NCBI GenBank assembly: GCA_002377695.1
Contig: DFQH01000004.1
Coordinates: 124,001 to 188,000 of the forward strand
Origin: Citromicrobium sp. UBA3494
GTDB taxonomy: Bacteria; Pseudomonadota; Alphaproteobacteria; Sphingomonadales; Sphingomonadaceae
Direction of reading: 5' to 3'
Length of the DNA stretch: 64,000 nt
Each line of letters opens with the position of its first letter. The first letter of the stretch is position 1. The notes under the pieces are model-generated. The model searched no databases, had not been told where the DNA came from, and saw only the letters and a list, made by a program, of their open reading frames with translations. This document shows positions 44,528 through 53,926 of this stretch, in pieces. The position numbers and the translations under genes are program-made.

Positions 44528-45810
44528 CGGGAGCCTCCCACGGCGATCCCGGCCTCACGGAAGGATGCCAGGCGATAGCGCAGCGTGCGTTCGCTGATGC
44601 CGAGCTGGCGCGCGGCTTCCGCGCGGCGTCCGTTGCACGCGTCCAGCGTCTCCATGATGGCGTTGGCTTCGTGCTGTTTCACGATCTTGGACAGCTTGCG
44701 CGAGCCATTGGCGGGCAAGGCAACCGGCTGGGCCACGGTCTCGGCAATCGGAACCACGGCCGCCCGTTCGCTCGCCGCGACCGAGCGGACCGCGGTGTCG
44801 AACACGATGTGTTCTGTGGTGATAGCGGTCTTGCCCGATGCGAGCAGCAGCGCGCGGCGGATCACATTTTCCAGTTCGCGCACATTGCCCGGCCACTTGT
44901 GGGCGCGCAGCACGGCGAGCGCGCTTTCGGAGAGCCAGGGAATCGGCTGGCCCTTCGTGTGATGGCGCAGGATCATCGCGAAGGCGAGCGGGGCGATGTC
45001 GCCGGTTCGCTCCGCCAGCGGGTGAAGCGTCATCGGGAACACGTTGAGGCGATAGAACAGGTCTTCGCGGAAGCGACCGGCGGCCACTTCGGATGGCAGG
45101 TCGCGATTGGCGCAGGCGATCACCCGCACATCCACCTTGACCGGGCTGGTCGCACCGATCGGCACGACTTCGCCTTCCTGCAGCGCGCGCAGCAGCTTCG
45201 CCTGCAGCGGCAACGGCATCTCGGCAATCTCGTCGAGCAGCAGCGTGCCGCCATGGGCGGCCCGGAAGAACCCCTCGCCATTGGCATTGGCTCCGGTGAA
45301 AGCGCCTTTCTCGTGGCCGAAGAGCAGCGCTTCGAGCATCGTTTCCGGAATGGCGGCACAATTGACCGCGATGAACGGTTTGTCCGACCGCGCGCTGCGC
45401 TGGTGCATGAACTTGGACAGCACTTCCTTGCCGGTGCCGGTCGGCCCGTGGATCAGCACGGGAATGTCGGTCTGCGCCAGCCGGTCGGCGAGCGAGATGA
45501 CCGCAAGCGAAACCGGGTCGGCTGCCACCGGCCCGCCGTTTGCGCACAGAAGCGCGACCAGCGCGGCGGTGGTCGTTTCCCCCGATGGATCGGCGTAGCG
45601 GATGGTACCGCCCTTGCCGGCAAGCTCTATGGCGTTGTTTTCTGCCCGTTCGAGCACGACCGTGCGGCCGCTGTGGCTGCCCTTCGGATCGTCCGCGTCG
45701 ACCAGCTGAACCGGCCGGTCGAAGTAGAGCGATGTGGCGATCCCTGTGAGCCGCGATGCGACGGCACCATGTTGCCGCCTGAATCGCGCGCTCTCGTTAA
45801 CCCCAATCAT
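44524..45810 (-). CDS. Sigma-54-dependent flagellar transcriptional activator without receiver domain
   Basis: The 428-residue protein has an AAA+ enhancer-binding domain with Walker A GPTGTGKE at 122-129, the sigma-54 contact motif GAFTGA at 169-174 and Walker [13 protein letters not shown] at 187-198. The C-terminus has a Fis-type helix-turn-helix ([20 protein letters not shown]). The N-terminal 95 residues are not a canonical phospho-receiver. It resembles FleQ/FlrA/FleT/FlbD-type flagellar activators. Placement just ahead of fliE recalls the fleT-fliE arrangement known from Rhodobacter. The sigma-54 elements in this window are its likely targets. Confidence 0.9.
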   Translation of the reverse strand: MIGVNESARFRRQHGAVASRLTGIATSLYFDRPVQLVDADDPKGSHSGRTVVLERAENNAIELAGKGGTIRYADPSGETTTAALVALLCANGGPVAADPVSLAVISLADRLAQTDIPVLIHGPTGTGKEVLSKFMHQRSARSDKPFIAVNCAAIPETMLEALLFGHEKGAFTGANANGEGFFRAAHGGTLLLDEIAEMPLPLQAKLLRALQEGEVVPIGATSPVKVDVRVIACANRDLPSEVAAGRFREDLFYRLNVFPMTLHPLAERTGDIAPLAFAMILRHHTKGQPIPWLSESALAVLRAHKWPGNVRELENVIRRALLLASGKTAITTEHIVFDTAVRSVAASERAAVVPIAETVAQPVALPANGSRKLSKIVKQHEANAIMETLDACNGRRAEAARQLGISERTLRYRLASFREAGIAVGGSR

Positions 45811-45909
45811 GTCGGCCCCCCGTTCAGCCTTTAACGTCTTTCGTTAGGCACGTTTTTGCCGGTGGACGTACAAAACTTGGTTACTTTTAGTCGGCGTGTT
45901 TTCCCCATG

Positions 45910-45921
45910 GGTATAAATACC
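45910..45921. promoter_or_regulatory. Palindrome GGTAT-AA-ATACC between the activator and flagellin
   Basis: A perfect 12-base inverted repeat lies in the 233 bp divergent gap between the sigma-54 activator and flagellin, 30 bp upstream of the sigma-28-like element. It is AT-rich in a GC-rich setting. It could be an operator or part of a sigma-70 promoter for the activator gene; no family consensus matches. Confidence 0.3.
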
Positions 45922-45950
45922 TATCCCAGAAATGTTTTCGAGCTAAGCCC

Positions 45951-45977
45951 TTAATTCCCCGCGCACCCTGCCGGTCT
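45951..45977 (+). promoter_or_regulatory. Sigma-28 (FliA)-type promoter for flagellin
   Basis: TTAA (45951-45954), 15 bases, GCCGGTCT (45970-45977). Spacing and the GCCG core agree with class III flagellar promoters and with the elements before fliD and flgM. The predicted start lies about 60 bp before the flagellin ATG, leaving a normal leader. Confidence 0.6.
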
Positions 45978-46043
45978 GTGTCCCAGCTGCTGCGAACCGA
46001 TCCTACCCACGGCAGTGATCTTTTTTGTCAGGGAGACTTTGAA

Positions 46044-46871
46044 ATGAGCGTTATCAACACGAACATCAGCGCGATGAAGGCGGCCAATGCGTCGTCGCAG
46101 GCCAACAAGGCCCTGGGCACCGCCATGGAGCGGCTTTCCACCGGCAAGCGCATCAACTCGGCCAAGGACGATGCGGCCGGCCTCGCCATTGCCACCAGCA
46201 TGACCGCGCAGGTCCGCGGCATGAGCCAGGGCATCCGCAACGCCAACGACGGCATTTCCATGGCGCAGACCGCGGAAGGCGCGCTGAGCGAAGTGACCAA
46301 CATGCTGCAGCGCCAGCGCGAGCTGACGGTACAGGCTTCGAACAACACCTACTCGGCCGGCGACCTCGCCAACCTGAAGTCGGAAATGGATGCCCTCAAC
46401 ACGCAGATCGGCAACGTCCTCGGCAATACCGAGTTCAACGGTCAGAAGCTGTTCGACGCGTCTGCGGGTACCGGCGGCACCGTGACGATCCAGGCGGGTG
46501 CAAACGAATCCGATACGGTCGACATCGACCTGTCGACCGACCTCACGAGCGACGCCGATCTGGCCGCCGCCGCGGCGGTTGACGTGACGGCCCTGGCAGC
46601 GGGCGACATCGCCCTGTTCGACACCGCGATCGACACGATCTCGACCGTGCGTGCCGGCCTCGGTGCCTCGCAGAACCAGCTGGAATCGGCTGTGACCAAC
46701 CTCAACAACAACATCACCAACCTCTCCGATGCGCGTTCGCGGATCGAAGATACCGACTACTCCGCCGAAACGACCGCGCTGGCGAAGGCGCAGATCCTCA
46801 GCCAGGCTTCGGGCGCCATGCTGGCCCAGGCCAACCAGAGCCAGCAGAACGTCCTGTCGCTGCTGCGCTAA
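46044..46871 (+). CDS. fliC: Flagellin
   Basis: The start at ATG 46044 ([19 protein letters not shown]) gives 275 residues; GGGAGAC lies upstream. The conserved N-terminal D0/D1 region ([19 protein letters not shown]) and the C-terminal region ([20 protein letters not shown], ending NVLSLLR) are complete. The central variable region is short, only about 70 residues, so the filament should lack large surface domains. It is the only flagellin gene in the window. It probably depends on FliA and ends at a strong hairpin. Confidence 0.97.
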   Translation: MSVINTNISAMKAANASSQANKALGTAMERLSTGKRINSAKDDAAGLAIATSMTAQVRGMSQGIRNANDGISMAQTAEGALSEVTNMLQRQRELTVQASNNTYSAGDLANLKSEMDALNTQIGNVLGNTEFNGQKLFDASAGTGGTVTIQAGANESDTVDIDLSTDLTSDADLAAAAAVDVTALAAGDIALFDTAIDTISTVRAGLGASQNQLESAVTNLNNNITNLSDARSRIEDTDYSAETTALAKAQILSQASGAMLAQANQSQQNVLSLLR

Positions 46872-46902
46872 GTTTTCAGCTTACCAACCAACAACAAGGC
46901 AG

Positions 46903-46932
46903 ATGGCCCGTCGCTTCCGAGCGGCGGGCCAT
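46903..46932 (+). terminator. Strong hairpin terminator after flagellin
   Basis: ATGGCCCGTCGCT (46903-46915) pairs along 13 bases with AGCGGCGGGCCAT (46920-46932), with one G-U pair and loop TCCG. Only two T bases follow, but the stem is very stable, and it sits 32 bp after the flagellin stop. It may also stop transcripts arriving from the convergent TonB-domain gene. Confidence 0.75.
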
Positions 46933-46966
46933 TTGCATATGAACCTGTGGCAGAAACCTGCGGCCT

Positions 46967-47617
46967 TCAGGACTTCTGCGGCCAGACCACGAGATCAACG
47001 AAGGTCCGCATCACCGGCTCGCCATCAATGCCGTAAAATCCGGTGCTGAAGCGGCTGTCCTTTGCAATCTGCATGATCGCTTCGCATGCGGCGGCGTTGA
47101 AGAGCTCATCCTGCCCTCCCGCCCCGATCGCGCAGGCGGTCGCGTTGCCTTCGGGATCGATCGTCAGCCGGTACCACATTTGATTCGCGCCATCTTTCGA
47201 TTGCGGCCGTGGCAGGTCTTGCGCGGTTACGCTGCGGCCTGAGACGAGTTCCGGGGCGATGGCCCAGGAGACCTGGCTCTCGAATACACGCAATCCCGGT
47301 CCTTTCGGGTCGGCGGGAAAGCGTAGAAACCGTGCACGGCGGGTTGCTTGCACGCAGGTTGCCTCGTTCAGGGCGGGATAGATGCTGGCGTGTGTAATCT
47401 CGCAGCTTTCCACCCGGCCGCTGGTTCCTACGAGAAGGCGATATCCGACCTGGCCCTGCTCACCGTTACGCATCGACCGGCTGGGGTAAGAGAACCAGCG
47501 GTTCGGCTCGGTCTGCGGTTCGGCCTCGGGTAGCGCCCCGTCTTGCGCGAGCAGCGGCCCTCCGGCGAACATGGCGGCCCCCGCAGCCAGCGCAGCGATC
47601 CTTTTGCCTGAGCTCAC
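46967..47617 (-). CDS. Exported protein with TonB-C-terminal-like domains
   Basis: The 216-residue protein begins with a signal peptide (MSSGKRIAALAAGAAMFAGG and on to LLAQ). It then shows two regions of TonB C-terminal type: GQVGYRLLVGTSGRVESCEI with ATCVQATRRARFLRF, and MWYRLTIDPEGNATACAIGA with AACEAIMQIAKDSRF. It lacks the Pro-rich linker of a true TonB and so is more likely a periplasmic TonB-domain protein of the kind common in sphingomonads. The four Cys could form disulfides. It lies between flagellin and motB, with no clear link to motility. Confidence 0.7.
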   Translation of the reverse strand: MSSGKRIAALAAGAAMFAGGPLLAQDGALPEAEPQTEPNRWFSYPSRSMRNGEQGQVGYRLLVGTSGRVESCEITHASIYPALNEATCVQATRRARFLRFPADPKGPGLRVFESQVSWAIAPELVSGRSVTAQDLPRPQSKDGANQMWYRLTIDPEGNATACAIGAGGQDELFNAAACEAIMQIAKDSRFSTGFYGIDGEPVMRTFVDLVVWPQKS

Positions 47618-47717
47618 TGCGCCCCCCCTGTTCGACCTTCCGCAAGAGATTTACGGAATGGATCTCCCGGCGCAAGAGCGATGGCCTTGCATCGGCCCTC
47701 AAGCGCGCGCGCGTTCA

Positions 47718-47740
47718 CCAAGAATGGTAACCATCCTTGG
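47718..47740. promoter_or_regulatory. 23 bp near-perfect palindrome between motB and the TonB-domain gene
   Basis: CCAAGAATGGT (47718-47728), a central A, and ACCATCCTTGG (47730-47740) are inverted with one mismatch. The single-base centre disfavours an RNA hairpin with full arms and favours a DNA-binding dimer site. It lies about 100 bp upstream of the TonB-domain gene and 83 bp after motB. The 205 bp gap holds no other recognisable element. Confidence 0.4.
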
Positions 47741-47822
47741 AAAGGGTGTCTTGGAGAGCGGCTGTTCTTCGCGTTCGAAAACCGCCGGGATGCCCCGGCC
47801 ACCAATTCGGCTGGCAATGCGA

Positions 47823-48644
47823 TCAGTGCGCGAGGACGATCGAGATCCTGCGGTTGCGTGGGTCTGACGGATCGTCCTTGATCAGCAGTTCGGTATCCGC
47901 AACGCCTTCGATGCGGCGGAAGCTCGCATCGGGAATGCCTTCGTTCATCAGCGTCTGCCGGGTGGCTTCCGCGCGTCCGGCGGAGAGCGACCAGTTGTTG
48001 ACCCGGCCGGGATGCTTCCATTTCAGGCTGTCGGTGTGGCCGCGCACGATGATCTTGCGCTCCTCCGGCTCTATGGCGAGGGCGATGGCGCCCAGCAGGG
48101 CCGTGGCCTCGCCGGTAAGCACGGTGGTGCCGAGGTTGAACATCGAGAAATCGGCGTCGTCGACCAGATCGATCCGTACGCCCTCGGTCGTGTCGACCAT
48201 CTTCACCTGGCTCATCAGCTTGGCCAGCTTGGCATTCTGGGCCAGCTTTTCCTTCGTGCGCGCGGTGATCCGCTGGATCATGCGTGCCGCTTCCTTGGGT
48301 CCGCCGCTCGCGTCCCTGGGAATGGTGATGGCCTTGTTGCCGGTCTGCCCCTGGCGGTTGGGATAGTCGTCGACATCGGTCAGCGAGGCACCGGCGAGCA
48401 GGCCATTGGCGCCCGCCCCGCTGTCCTTCACCTTCACCAGCGTCGGCGTGAAGTAGTCGGCCAGCCCCTTGCGCTGGTCCTCGGTCGTCGCGCCGAGCAG
48501 CCAGAGTAGCAGGAAGAACGCCATCATCGCGGTCACGAAGTCCGCATAGGCGACCTTCCAGGCTCCGCCGTGGTGCCCGCCTTCGATCACCGTCACTTTC
48601 TTGACGATGATGGGCGGAAGGTTGTCGCCTTCCTTGGCCGGCAT
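47823..48644 (-). CDS. motB: Flagellar stator protein MotB
   Basis: The 273-residue protein has one N-terminal membrane helix with the ion-binding Asp at residue 35 (AWKVAYADFVTAMMAFFLLL). A plug region follows, then a C-terminal OmpA-like peptidoglycan-binding domain (RKIIVRGHTDSLKW and NNWSLSAGRAEATRQTLMNE). It anchors the stator to the cell wall. The Tyr at the position before Ala-Asp and the Phe after it resemble proton-type MotB, though ion choice is not provable here. It is 1 bp from motA. Confidence 0.95.
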   Translation of the reverse strand: MPAKEGDNLPPIIVKKVTVIEGGHHGGAWKVAYADFVTAMMAFFLLLWLLGATTEDQRKGLADYFTPTLVKVKDSGAGANGLLAGASLTDVDDYPNRQGQTGNKAITIPRDASGGPKEAARMIQRITARTKEKLAQNAKLAKLMSQVKMVDTTEGVRIDLVDDADFSMFNLGTTVLTGEATALLGAIALAIEPEERKIIVRGHTDSLKWKHPGRVNNWSLSAGRAEATRQTLMNEGIPDASFRRIEGVADTELLIKDDPSDPRNRRISIVLAH

Positions 48645-48645
48645 G

Positions 48646-49509
48646 TCAGCGACCCCGCAGCGCGTCGAGCAGTTCGGTCAGGCCGGGCCGCACGCTGTGG
48701 CCCAGGCCGGAGCGCGCGCTTTCCACCACCAGCGGCTGCGGATGGCCGTAGAGCGAGGCGATGATGACCTGCTTGACCGCGTGGAAGATCTGCTCGTCCT
48801 GCTCCAGCACTTGCTTGAGCCGCGTCGAAAGCGGGCCGACGATGCCATAGGCCAGCAGCACGCCCAGAAAGGTACCGACCAGCGCGGCGCCGATCATCTT
48901 GCCCAGTACTTCGGGCGGCTTGTTGATCGAACCCATGGTTTTCACCACGCCCAGCACGGCGGCGACGATGCCCAGTGCGGGGAGCGCATCGGCCAGCGAC
49001 TGCAGCGCGTGCTGCGGTTCGTGCAGTTCATGGAAATGCGTCCTCATCGCATTGTCCATCACCTCTTCCACCGCGTGGGTTTCCAGCGTGCCGGACGACA
49101 CGACCAGCAGCGTCAGCGTGTCGGTGATGAGGCCGATCAGCGCCTTGTTCTTCAGGAGGTTGGGATAGGCGCTGATGATCGTGGAGTTTTCCGGCTCGTT
49201 CACATGGCTTTCCAGCGCCACAGGCCCTTCGGTCTTGAGCACCTTCATCAGCTGCGTGGTCAGCGCGATGGCATCGATGTGGTCCTGCTTGGTGTGCTGC
49301 GGGCCCTTGAATATCTTCATGAACGCGCCGCCGATCGCCTTCAGGCTGTCGAGCGAGTTGCCCGCGATGGTCGCGCCGAGCGCGGCGCCACCGATGATCA
49401 GCATTTCGTAGGGCAGGGCGTGCAGCACGGGGCCCATGGCGCCTCCGCTCAGCACGAAGCCGCCGAAGACGAGGACCAGCAAGACAACGATGCCGATAAT
49501 CGCGTACAT
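48646..49509 (-). CDS. motA: Flagellar stator protein MotA
   Basis: The 287-residue protein has four membrane helices. The conserved P173 and P222 regions are visible as ALPALGIVAAVLGVVKTMGS and ALVGTFLGVLLAYGIVGPLS. The cytoplasmic loop between helices 2 and 3 has the charged residues that face FliG. The gene follows flgL by 27 bp and precedes motB by 1 bp, so stators are probably made with the hook operon. Confidence 0.95.
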   Translation of the reverse strand: MYAIIGIVVLLVLVFGGFVLSGGAMGPVLHALPYEMLIIGGAALGATIAGNSLDSLKAIGGAFMKIFKGPQHTKQDHIDAIALTTQLMKVLKTEGPVALESHVNEPENSTIISAYPNLLKNKALIGLITDTLTLLVVSSGTLETHAVEEVMDNAMRTHFHELHEPQHALQSLADALPALGIVAAVLGVVKTMGSINKPPEVLGKMIGAALVGTFLGVLLAYGIVGPLSTRLKQVLEQDEQIFHAVKQVIIASLYGHPQPLVVESARSGLGHSVRPGLTELLDALRGR

Positions 49510-49536
49510 GAATCAAATTCCCCCTAGGTCGCGCGG

Positions 49537-50457
49537 TCAGCGCAGCATCGTGAACAGGTTGAGATTGGCGAGACGCACGAAGCTGGCCTGGCTCGCCTCG
49601 AGCACGGTCATCATTTCCTGCAGACGGGTCATCGTCACCGCCGGATCGGCGCCTCCCATGACCGAGCGTTCGTCTGCGATCCGCTCCAGATTATCGGTAC
49701 GCCGGTCGGTCATGAGCTCCAGCCACGCCATGCGCGAACCGAGCACGGTCTGCGCGGTGGTGACCTTTTCGAAACTCGTGTCGAGCGTGCTCAGCCCTTC
49801 GCGCGCCGCGTCGGCGGATGCCTGGCCGCCTCCGCGCAGCGCGGTGGAAAGCGCCGCCAGCTCGGCAAAGATATCGGACTTGGTTCCGTCGGCCGCCTCC
49901 AGCGCGAAGATCTGCGGTCCGGTGTTGCCCGGGGTGATCGTCTGGCCTTCGCCGATCTCGACCTCGTCCAGCGTCGCGGTGCCGACATAGGTTGCAACGC
50001 CCGTGACGGGATCGACGTCGTAGGCATTGCCCACGGCCTGCCCGCCGAACAGCGAATGGCCCGAGGCGTTGCGGCCATTGGCAAGGCCGAGCAGGTTTTC
50101 GCGCAAGCCGTCCAGTTCGGTCGCGATCGAGGCGCGCTGTTCGTCGCTGGTGGTCGCGTTGGCCGCGTGCAGCGCCAGTTCGCGCGCGCGGCTGATCATG
50201 ACCGTCATCTGGCTCAGCGCCTGGTCGGTGAACTTCAGGTTGTTCTCGGCCGCCTCGGAATTGCGCGTGTCGACCTTGCTGATGCGTTCCTCGCGGTCGA
50301 GCATACGCAGCCGGGCTGCGGCCACCGGATCGTCGGAGGATTTCTCCAGCCGCTCGCCCGTGCCGATCTGCTTCTGCAGGTTTTCGGCGCGCGCGCGCAG
50401 GGCGCCGATCTGGGTTGCGGAGCGCTCGTAGAACGCGCCTGTGCTCAGATTGATCAT
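49537..50457 (-). CDS. flgL: Hook-filament junction protein FlgL
   Basis: The 306-residue protein has a flagellin-like N-terminus (MINLSTGAFYERSATQIGAL and TGERLEKSSDDPVAAARL) and C-terminus (ASFVRLANLNLFTMLR). FlgL connects the hook-FlgK layer with the filament. Its start overlaps the flgK stop by 4 bp. Confidence 0.94.
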   Translation of the reverse strand: MINLSTGAFYERSATQIGALRARAENLQKQIGTGERLEKSSDDPVAAARLRMLDREERISKVDTRNSEAAENNLKFTDQALSQMTVMISRARELALHAANATTSDEQRASIATELDGLRENLLGLANGRNASGHSLFGGQAVGNAYDVDPVTGVATYVGTATLDEVEIGEGQTITPGNTGPQIFALEAADGTKSDIFAELAALSTALRGGGQASADAAREGLSTLDTSFEKVTTAQTVLGSRMAWLELMTDRRTDNLERIADERSVMGGADPAVTMTRLQEMMTVLEASQASFVRLANLNLFTMLR

Positions 50458-51794
50458 CGGCCGATCCCCATCAGCGTGTCGAAGATATCGCTCGCCACCT
50501 GCATGGCCCGGCCCGATGCCTGGAATGCCTGCTGGTAACGGATGAGATTGGCGGCCTCGTTGTCGAGATCGACGCCGGATTGTTCCTCCAGCGCGATGCG
50601 CGCGGAGGAGGCGATGGTTTCGAGCGCGCTTTGCGTCACCGCGCGTCCGGCAACCTTGCTCGACACGTCGAACAGGATCGAGTTGACGCCTTCCGCAGGA
50701 TTGGCGGCCGTCAGCGCCTGCCGCATGTCGGCGAGGTTCTGCTGGTTGCGCTCGTTGGCGGCAGAGCCTGCCGGTGCCGTGGCGAGGCCAGCGCCGCTGG
50801 TCAGGACGACCGACAGCGTGCTCGCGGTGGACCCGCTGAACATCGGCTGGCCCGCGCTACCGTCCAGCGCCGCGCCATTCATCTGGGCGGCGTTCATGGT
50901 GGTCGCGATCGCGTTGGCTGCATCGTCGAGGCGCGTCTGGATCGCGGCAAGATCGCTCAGCGCCAGCGCGGCGCCTGTAAGGCTGCCAGAACCCGGCGTG
51001 ATGGCCTGCCCGTCGATGGCGAAGGACAGGGTGCCGTCGGCCCCGACCGTGGACGTCATGGTGCCGACCGTGCCGCCGTTGACGAAGGCGGTACCGGGCG
51101 TGGGCCCGATGGCGACGGCGACTGTCCCGTCCGAGGCGAATTTCGTGTCGAGCGAGGCGAAAGCGCTCATCTTCTCGAGCAGGTTGTCGCGCTGGTCGAG
51201 CAGGGCGGCCTGATCGTTGCTGCCGACCCCCGAACGGGCGAGGCGCAGGTTCACCCGCGCCAGTTCGGCGCCGTAGGTGTTCAGGTTCTCGACATTGGCG
51301 AGTGAATCGAACCGCAGGCCTTCGCCCACGGACGCCAGGCTGGCTGCGGTGATGTTGAATTTCGCGGCCAGGGTTTCCGCCTCGGCCACCACGGCTGCAC
51401 GCCGCGCGCTGTCCGTCGGGTCGCCCGAGAGCTGCTGCAGCGCCGCCTCGAATTCGACGATGGAGCCGAAGATGTCCGACTGCTCCACCGCGGCTTCGAT
51501 ATTCTGCAGGCCTGCCAGTTCGACATTGGCGCGCTGCAGATCGGCCTGCGTGCGGCGCATTTCCGCCTGCCGGAAGGAATCCGCATTGCGGCGGACTTCG
51601 GCCACGCGCGAGCCGGAGGCCGCGATTTCGCTGCCGCGCCCGGCGATGGCGCCGCCGGAGACTTCCTCGATCCGGACGCTGCGGCGCACGTAGCCGTCGC
51701 TGGAGGCATTGGCGATGTTGTTCGCCGTAACCTCGAGCGCGCCGCGCGCCGCGCGAGCACCGCTCGCACCGATGGAGAGAAGATCGGACGCCAT
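50454..51794 (-). CDS. flgK: Hook-filament junction protein FlgK
   Basis: The 446-residue protein begins MASDLLSIGASGARAARGAL and shows the rod/hook family motif VTANNIANASSDGYVRRSV. It ends with a hook-type helix (NEAANLIRYQQAFQASGRAM). It is shorter than the roughly 550-residue enteric FlgK, mainly in the central domain. It forms the first junction ring on the hook. Confidence 0.94.
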   Translation of the reverse strand: MASDLLSIGASGARAARGALEVTANNIANASSDGYVRRSVRIEEVSGGAIAGRGSEIAASGSRVAEVRRNADSFRQAEMRRTQADLQRANVELAGLQNIEAAVEQSDIFGSIVEFEAALQQLSGDPTDSARRAAVVAEAETLAAKFNITAASLASVGEGLRFDSLANVENLNTYGAELARVNLRLARSGVGSNDQAALLDQRDNLLEKMSAFASLDTKFASDGTVAVAIGPTPGTAFVNGGTVGTMTSTVGADGTLSFAIDGQAITPGSGSLTGAALALSDLAAIQTRLDDAANAIATTMNAAQMNGAALDGSAGQPMFSGSTASTLSVVLTSGAGLATAPAGSAANERNQQNLADMRQALTAANPAEGVNSILFDVSSKVAGRAVTQSALETIASSARIALEEQSGVDLDNEAANLIRYQQAFQASGRAMQVASDIFDTLMGIGR

Positions 51795-51800
51795 TATACG

Positions 51801-52130
51801 CTACCCCTGAAGAGTGTCGTCTTGCGGGATGAACCGCGCGAGCTGCCGCTCGATCGCATCCGCGAAGCCCAGCTGGCCGGACTTCGCCGCGATGTCCGCA
51901 AAGGTCTCATCGCGCATTTCGGTAAAGGTATCGTCGCTGCCTTCGAATAGGTCGTTGCCGCCGAAGTCGGTCGAACGGGCCGACGCCATCATCTGGCGCA
52001 GCAGGATCGCCTCGAACTGCTGTGCGGCCTCGCGCAGTTCCTGGCGTTCCGTCGCGGCGGCAGGGCGATCCTTGCCGAGAGGCGTCGGCTGGCGCAGCAG
52101 CGAGTAATCGGTGGGGCCGAGCGCGGTCAT
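51801..52130 (-). CDS. flgJ: Rod-binding protein FlgJ without muramidase domain
   Basis: The 109-residue protein contains the rod-binding domain only (REAAQQFEAILLRQMMASAR and then FTEMRDETFADIAAKSGQLG). The C-terminal peptidoglycan hydrolase domain of enteric FlgJ is absent. A separate lytic transglycosylase gene at 60051-60959 probably supplies that activity, a split known from many alphaproteobacteria. It overlaps flgI by 4 bp. Confidence 0.92.
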   Translation of the reverse strand: MTALGPTDYSLLRQPTPLGKDRPAAATERQELREAAQQFEAILLRQMMASARSTDFGGNDLFEGSDDTFTEMRDETFADIAAKSGQLGFADAIERQLARFIPQDDTLQG

Positions 52131-53224
52131 ATCACCACCACCTCTGCCGTGAGCGAACCGGCCTGCTTCAGCGCTTCGAGGATGGCGACCAGGTCCGCCG
52201 GGCTCGCTCCCAGCATGTTCAGCGCATCGACCACGTCGGCCAGGTTCGCACCGGCGGGCAGCGGGGTGACATAGCCCCCGCTCTGGCGTGCCTCGATATT
52301 GCTGTTCGGCTCCAGCGCAGTGCGTCCGCGGGAGAACGGCTCCGGCTGGACGATGGTGGGATTCTCGTCGATCCGCACCACCAGGCTGCCGTGGCTGACG
52401 GCGGCAGGCGCAAGGCGCACCGCGCTTGAGATCACGATGGTGCCGGTGCGGCTGTTGACGATCACCTTCGCCGCGCGTTCGGCGGGATCGACGGTGAGCA
52501 TCTCGATCTCGGCCATGATCGTGGCGCGCGTGTCCGCACCCGGCGGCAGCGCGAGGGCGAGCGTTACTGCATCCTCGATCCGCGCCATGCCCGGGAAACG
52601 ATCGTTGATCGCATCGCGCACGCGGCTGATCGTCAGGAAGTCCGCATGGTACATGTTCCAGCGCAAGACCTCGGTGAAGTCGAAATTGGTCGTCACCGCG
52701 CGTTCGACGCTCGCACCGTCGGAGATGCGGCCGACAGTCGGCACGTTGACGGTCAGCTTCGAACCGTCGTTGGCCGAAATGCCCAGCCCGCCGACGGTGA
52801 GGTTGCCCTGCGCCATCGCGTAGATTTCTCCATCCGCACCGTAGAGCGGCGTCAGGATCAGCGCGCCGCCGCGCAGGCTCTTGGCCTTGCCGATGGTCGA
52901 AACGGTAATGTCGATCCGCTGCCCGGGCTTGGCGAAGGCGGGCAGTTCGGCGGTGATGAGAACCGCCGCTGCATTCTTCAGCGCCGGATTGACGCCCGGC
53001 GGCAGCTGCAGGCCGAGACGGCCCGAAACGCCGCGCATCGCCTGCGTCGCATAGGCGAAGTTGTCGTCGCCCGTGCCGTCGAGCCCGACCACGATGCCGT
53101 AGCCGGTCAGCTGGTTGGAACGGACCGACTGGAACTGGCCGATGTCGCGCACGCGCTCCGCCGATGCCACAGAGGGCAGGGCGAGGGCGCAGATCGCCGC
53201 GAGGAAAAGAAGGAGGCGGGTCAT
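52127..53224 (-). CDS. flgI: Flagellar P-ring protein FlgI
   Basis: The 365-residue protein has a signal peptide (MTRLLLFLAAICALALPSVASA). The family-specific sequence RVRDIGQFQSVRSNQLTGYG and then IVVGLDGTGDD follows, and it ends with GASPADLVAILEALKQAGSL. FlgI polymerises in the periplasm as the P ring around the rod with help of FlgA. Confidence 0.97.
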   Translation of the reverse strand: MTRLLLFLAAICALALPSVASAERVRDIGQFQSVRSNQLTGYGIVVGLDGTGDDNFAYATQAMRGVSGRLGLQLPPGVNPALKNAAAVLITAELPAFAKPGQRIDITVSTIGKAKSLRGGALILTPLYGADGEIYAMAQGNLTVGGLGISANDGSKLTVNVPTVGRISDGASVERAVTTNFDFTEVLRWNMYHADFLTISRVRDAINDRFPGMARIEDAVTLALALPPGADTRATIMAEIEMLTVDPAERAAKVIVNSRTGTIVISSAVRLAPAAVSHGSLVVRIDENPTIVQPEPFSRGRTALEPNSNIEARQSGGYVTPLPAGANLADVVDALNMLGASPADLVAILEALKQAGSLTAEVVVI

Positions 53225-53237
53225 TGCAGGCTCCGGG

Positions 53238-53915
53238 TCAGAACGGCGAGACGGCGGCGAAGAAGCGCGAGAGCCAGCCGGGCTTGCCCGCCTGCTGCAC
53301 GGCGCCCTTGCCGCTGTAGGAAATGCGCGCGTCGGCCACGCGGATGGAGGAGATGCGGTTGTCCTGGTCGATATCGGCCAGGCGGATGATGCCCGATACC
53401 TGCACCCATTCCTCTCCCTGGCTGAGATTCAGCACCTTTTCGCCGCGCACCAGCGCGGTGCCGTTCGGGCGGATCTCCGCAATCGTCACGGTCAGATCGC
53501 CCCTCAGCGTGGAAGTCTGCGCGGCAGTGCCCGATCCGTTGAAGGTCGATCCGGCGGAGGCGCTGAGGTCCTCCTGCCCGATGCCGATGAAGTCCGGCAA
53601 TGTCAGCCCTGCGCTGCCATCGCGGCTGGTCTTGCCGCTGGTCGCCTTGCTGGTCACCGTCCGTTCGATCAGCACGATCGTTACCAGATCGCCGACCTGC
53701 GAGGCGCGATTGCCGTTGTAGAGCGGAGCATAGCCCTGCGCCGCGCTGTAGATGGCACCGTCGGTAGCCGAAGGCGCGGCATAGGCCGACTGCAGCGGCG
53801 GTGGCGGCGGCAGCGTTGCCGCGAAACCTGCGGGGCGCGATCCGCCACCGCACGCGGCCAGAGAAAGGCCGAGAGTCAGCGTGAGGGGCAGGGTGAGGAG
53901 GGTGCGCGTGTTCAT
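53238..53915 (-). CDS. flgH: Flagellar L-ring lipoprotein FlgH
   Basis: The start at 53915 gives 225 residues with a lipoprotein signal peptide (MNTRTLLTLPLTLTLGLSLA then lipobox Cys in LAAC). A GTG at 53930 overlapping the flgG stop as GTGA is an alternative start. Typical strands are SASAGSTFNGSGTAAQTSTL and GEEWVQVSGIIRLADIDQDN, followed by RISSIRVADARI. FlgH forms the outer-membrane L ring. Confidence 0.95.
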   Translation of the reverse strand: MNTRTLLTLPLTLTLGLSLAACGGGSRPAGFAATLPPPPPLQSAYAAPSATDGAIYSAAQGYAPLYNGNRASQVGDLVTIVLIERTVTSKATSGKTSRDGSAGLTLPDFIGIGQEDLSASAGSTFNGSGTAAQTSTLRGDLTVTIAEIRPNGTALVRGEKVLNLSQGEEWVQVSGIIRLADIDQDNRISSIRVADARISYSGKGAVQQAGKPGWLSRFFAAVSPF

Positions 53916-53926
53916 GAAATCCAGTC

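Noticed and set aside
45805..45835. Sigma-28-like TTAA-N14-GCCGACAT before the sigma-54 activator gene
   Set aside because: Spacing is 14 instead of 15 and the -10 part overlaps the start codon, so transcripts would begin inside the gene.
45845..45862. Sigma-54-like GGCACGTTTTTGC upstream of flagellin
   Set aside because: The distance between GG and GC is one base too short for sigma-54, which tolerates little change in spacing. A sigma-28-like element with exact spacing lies downstream.
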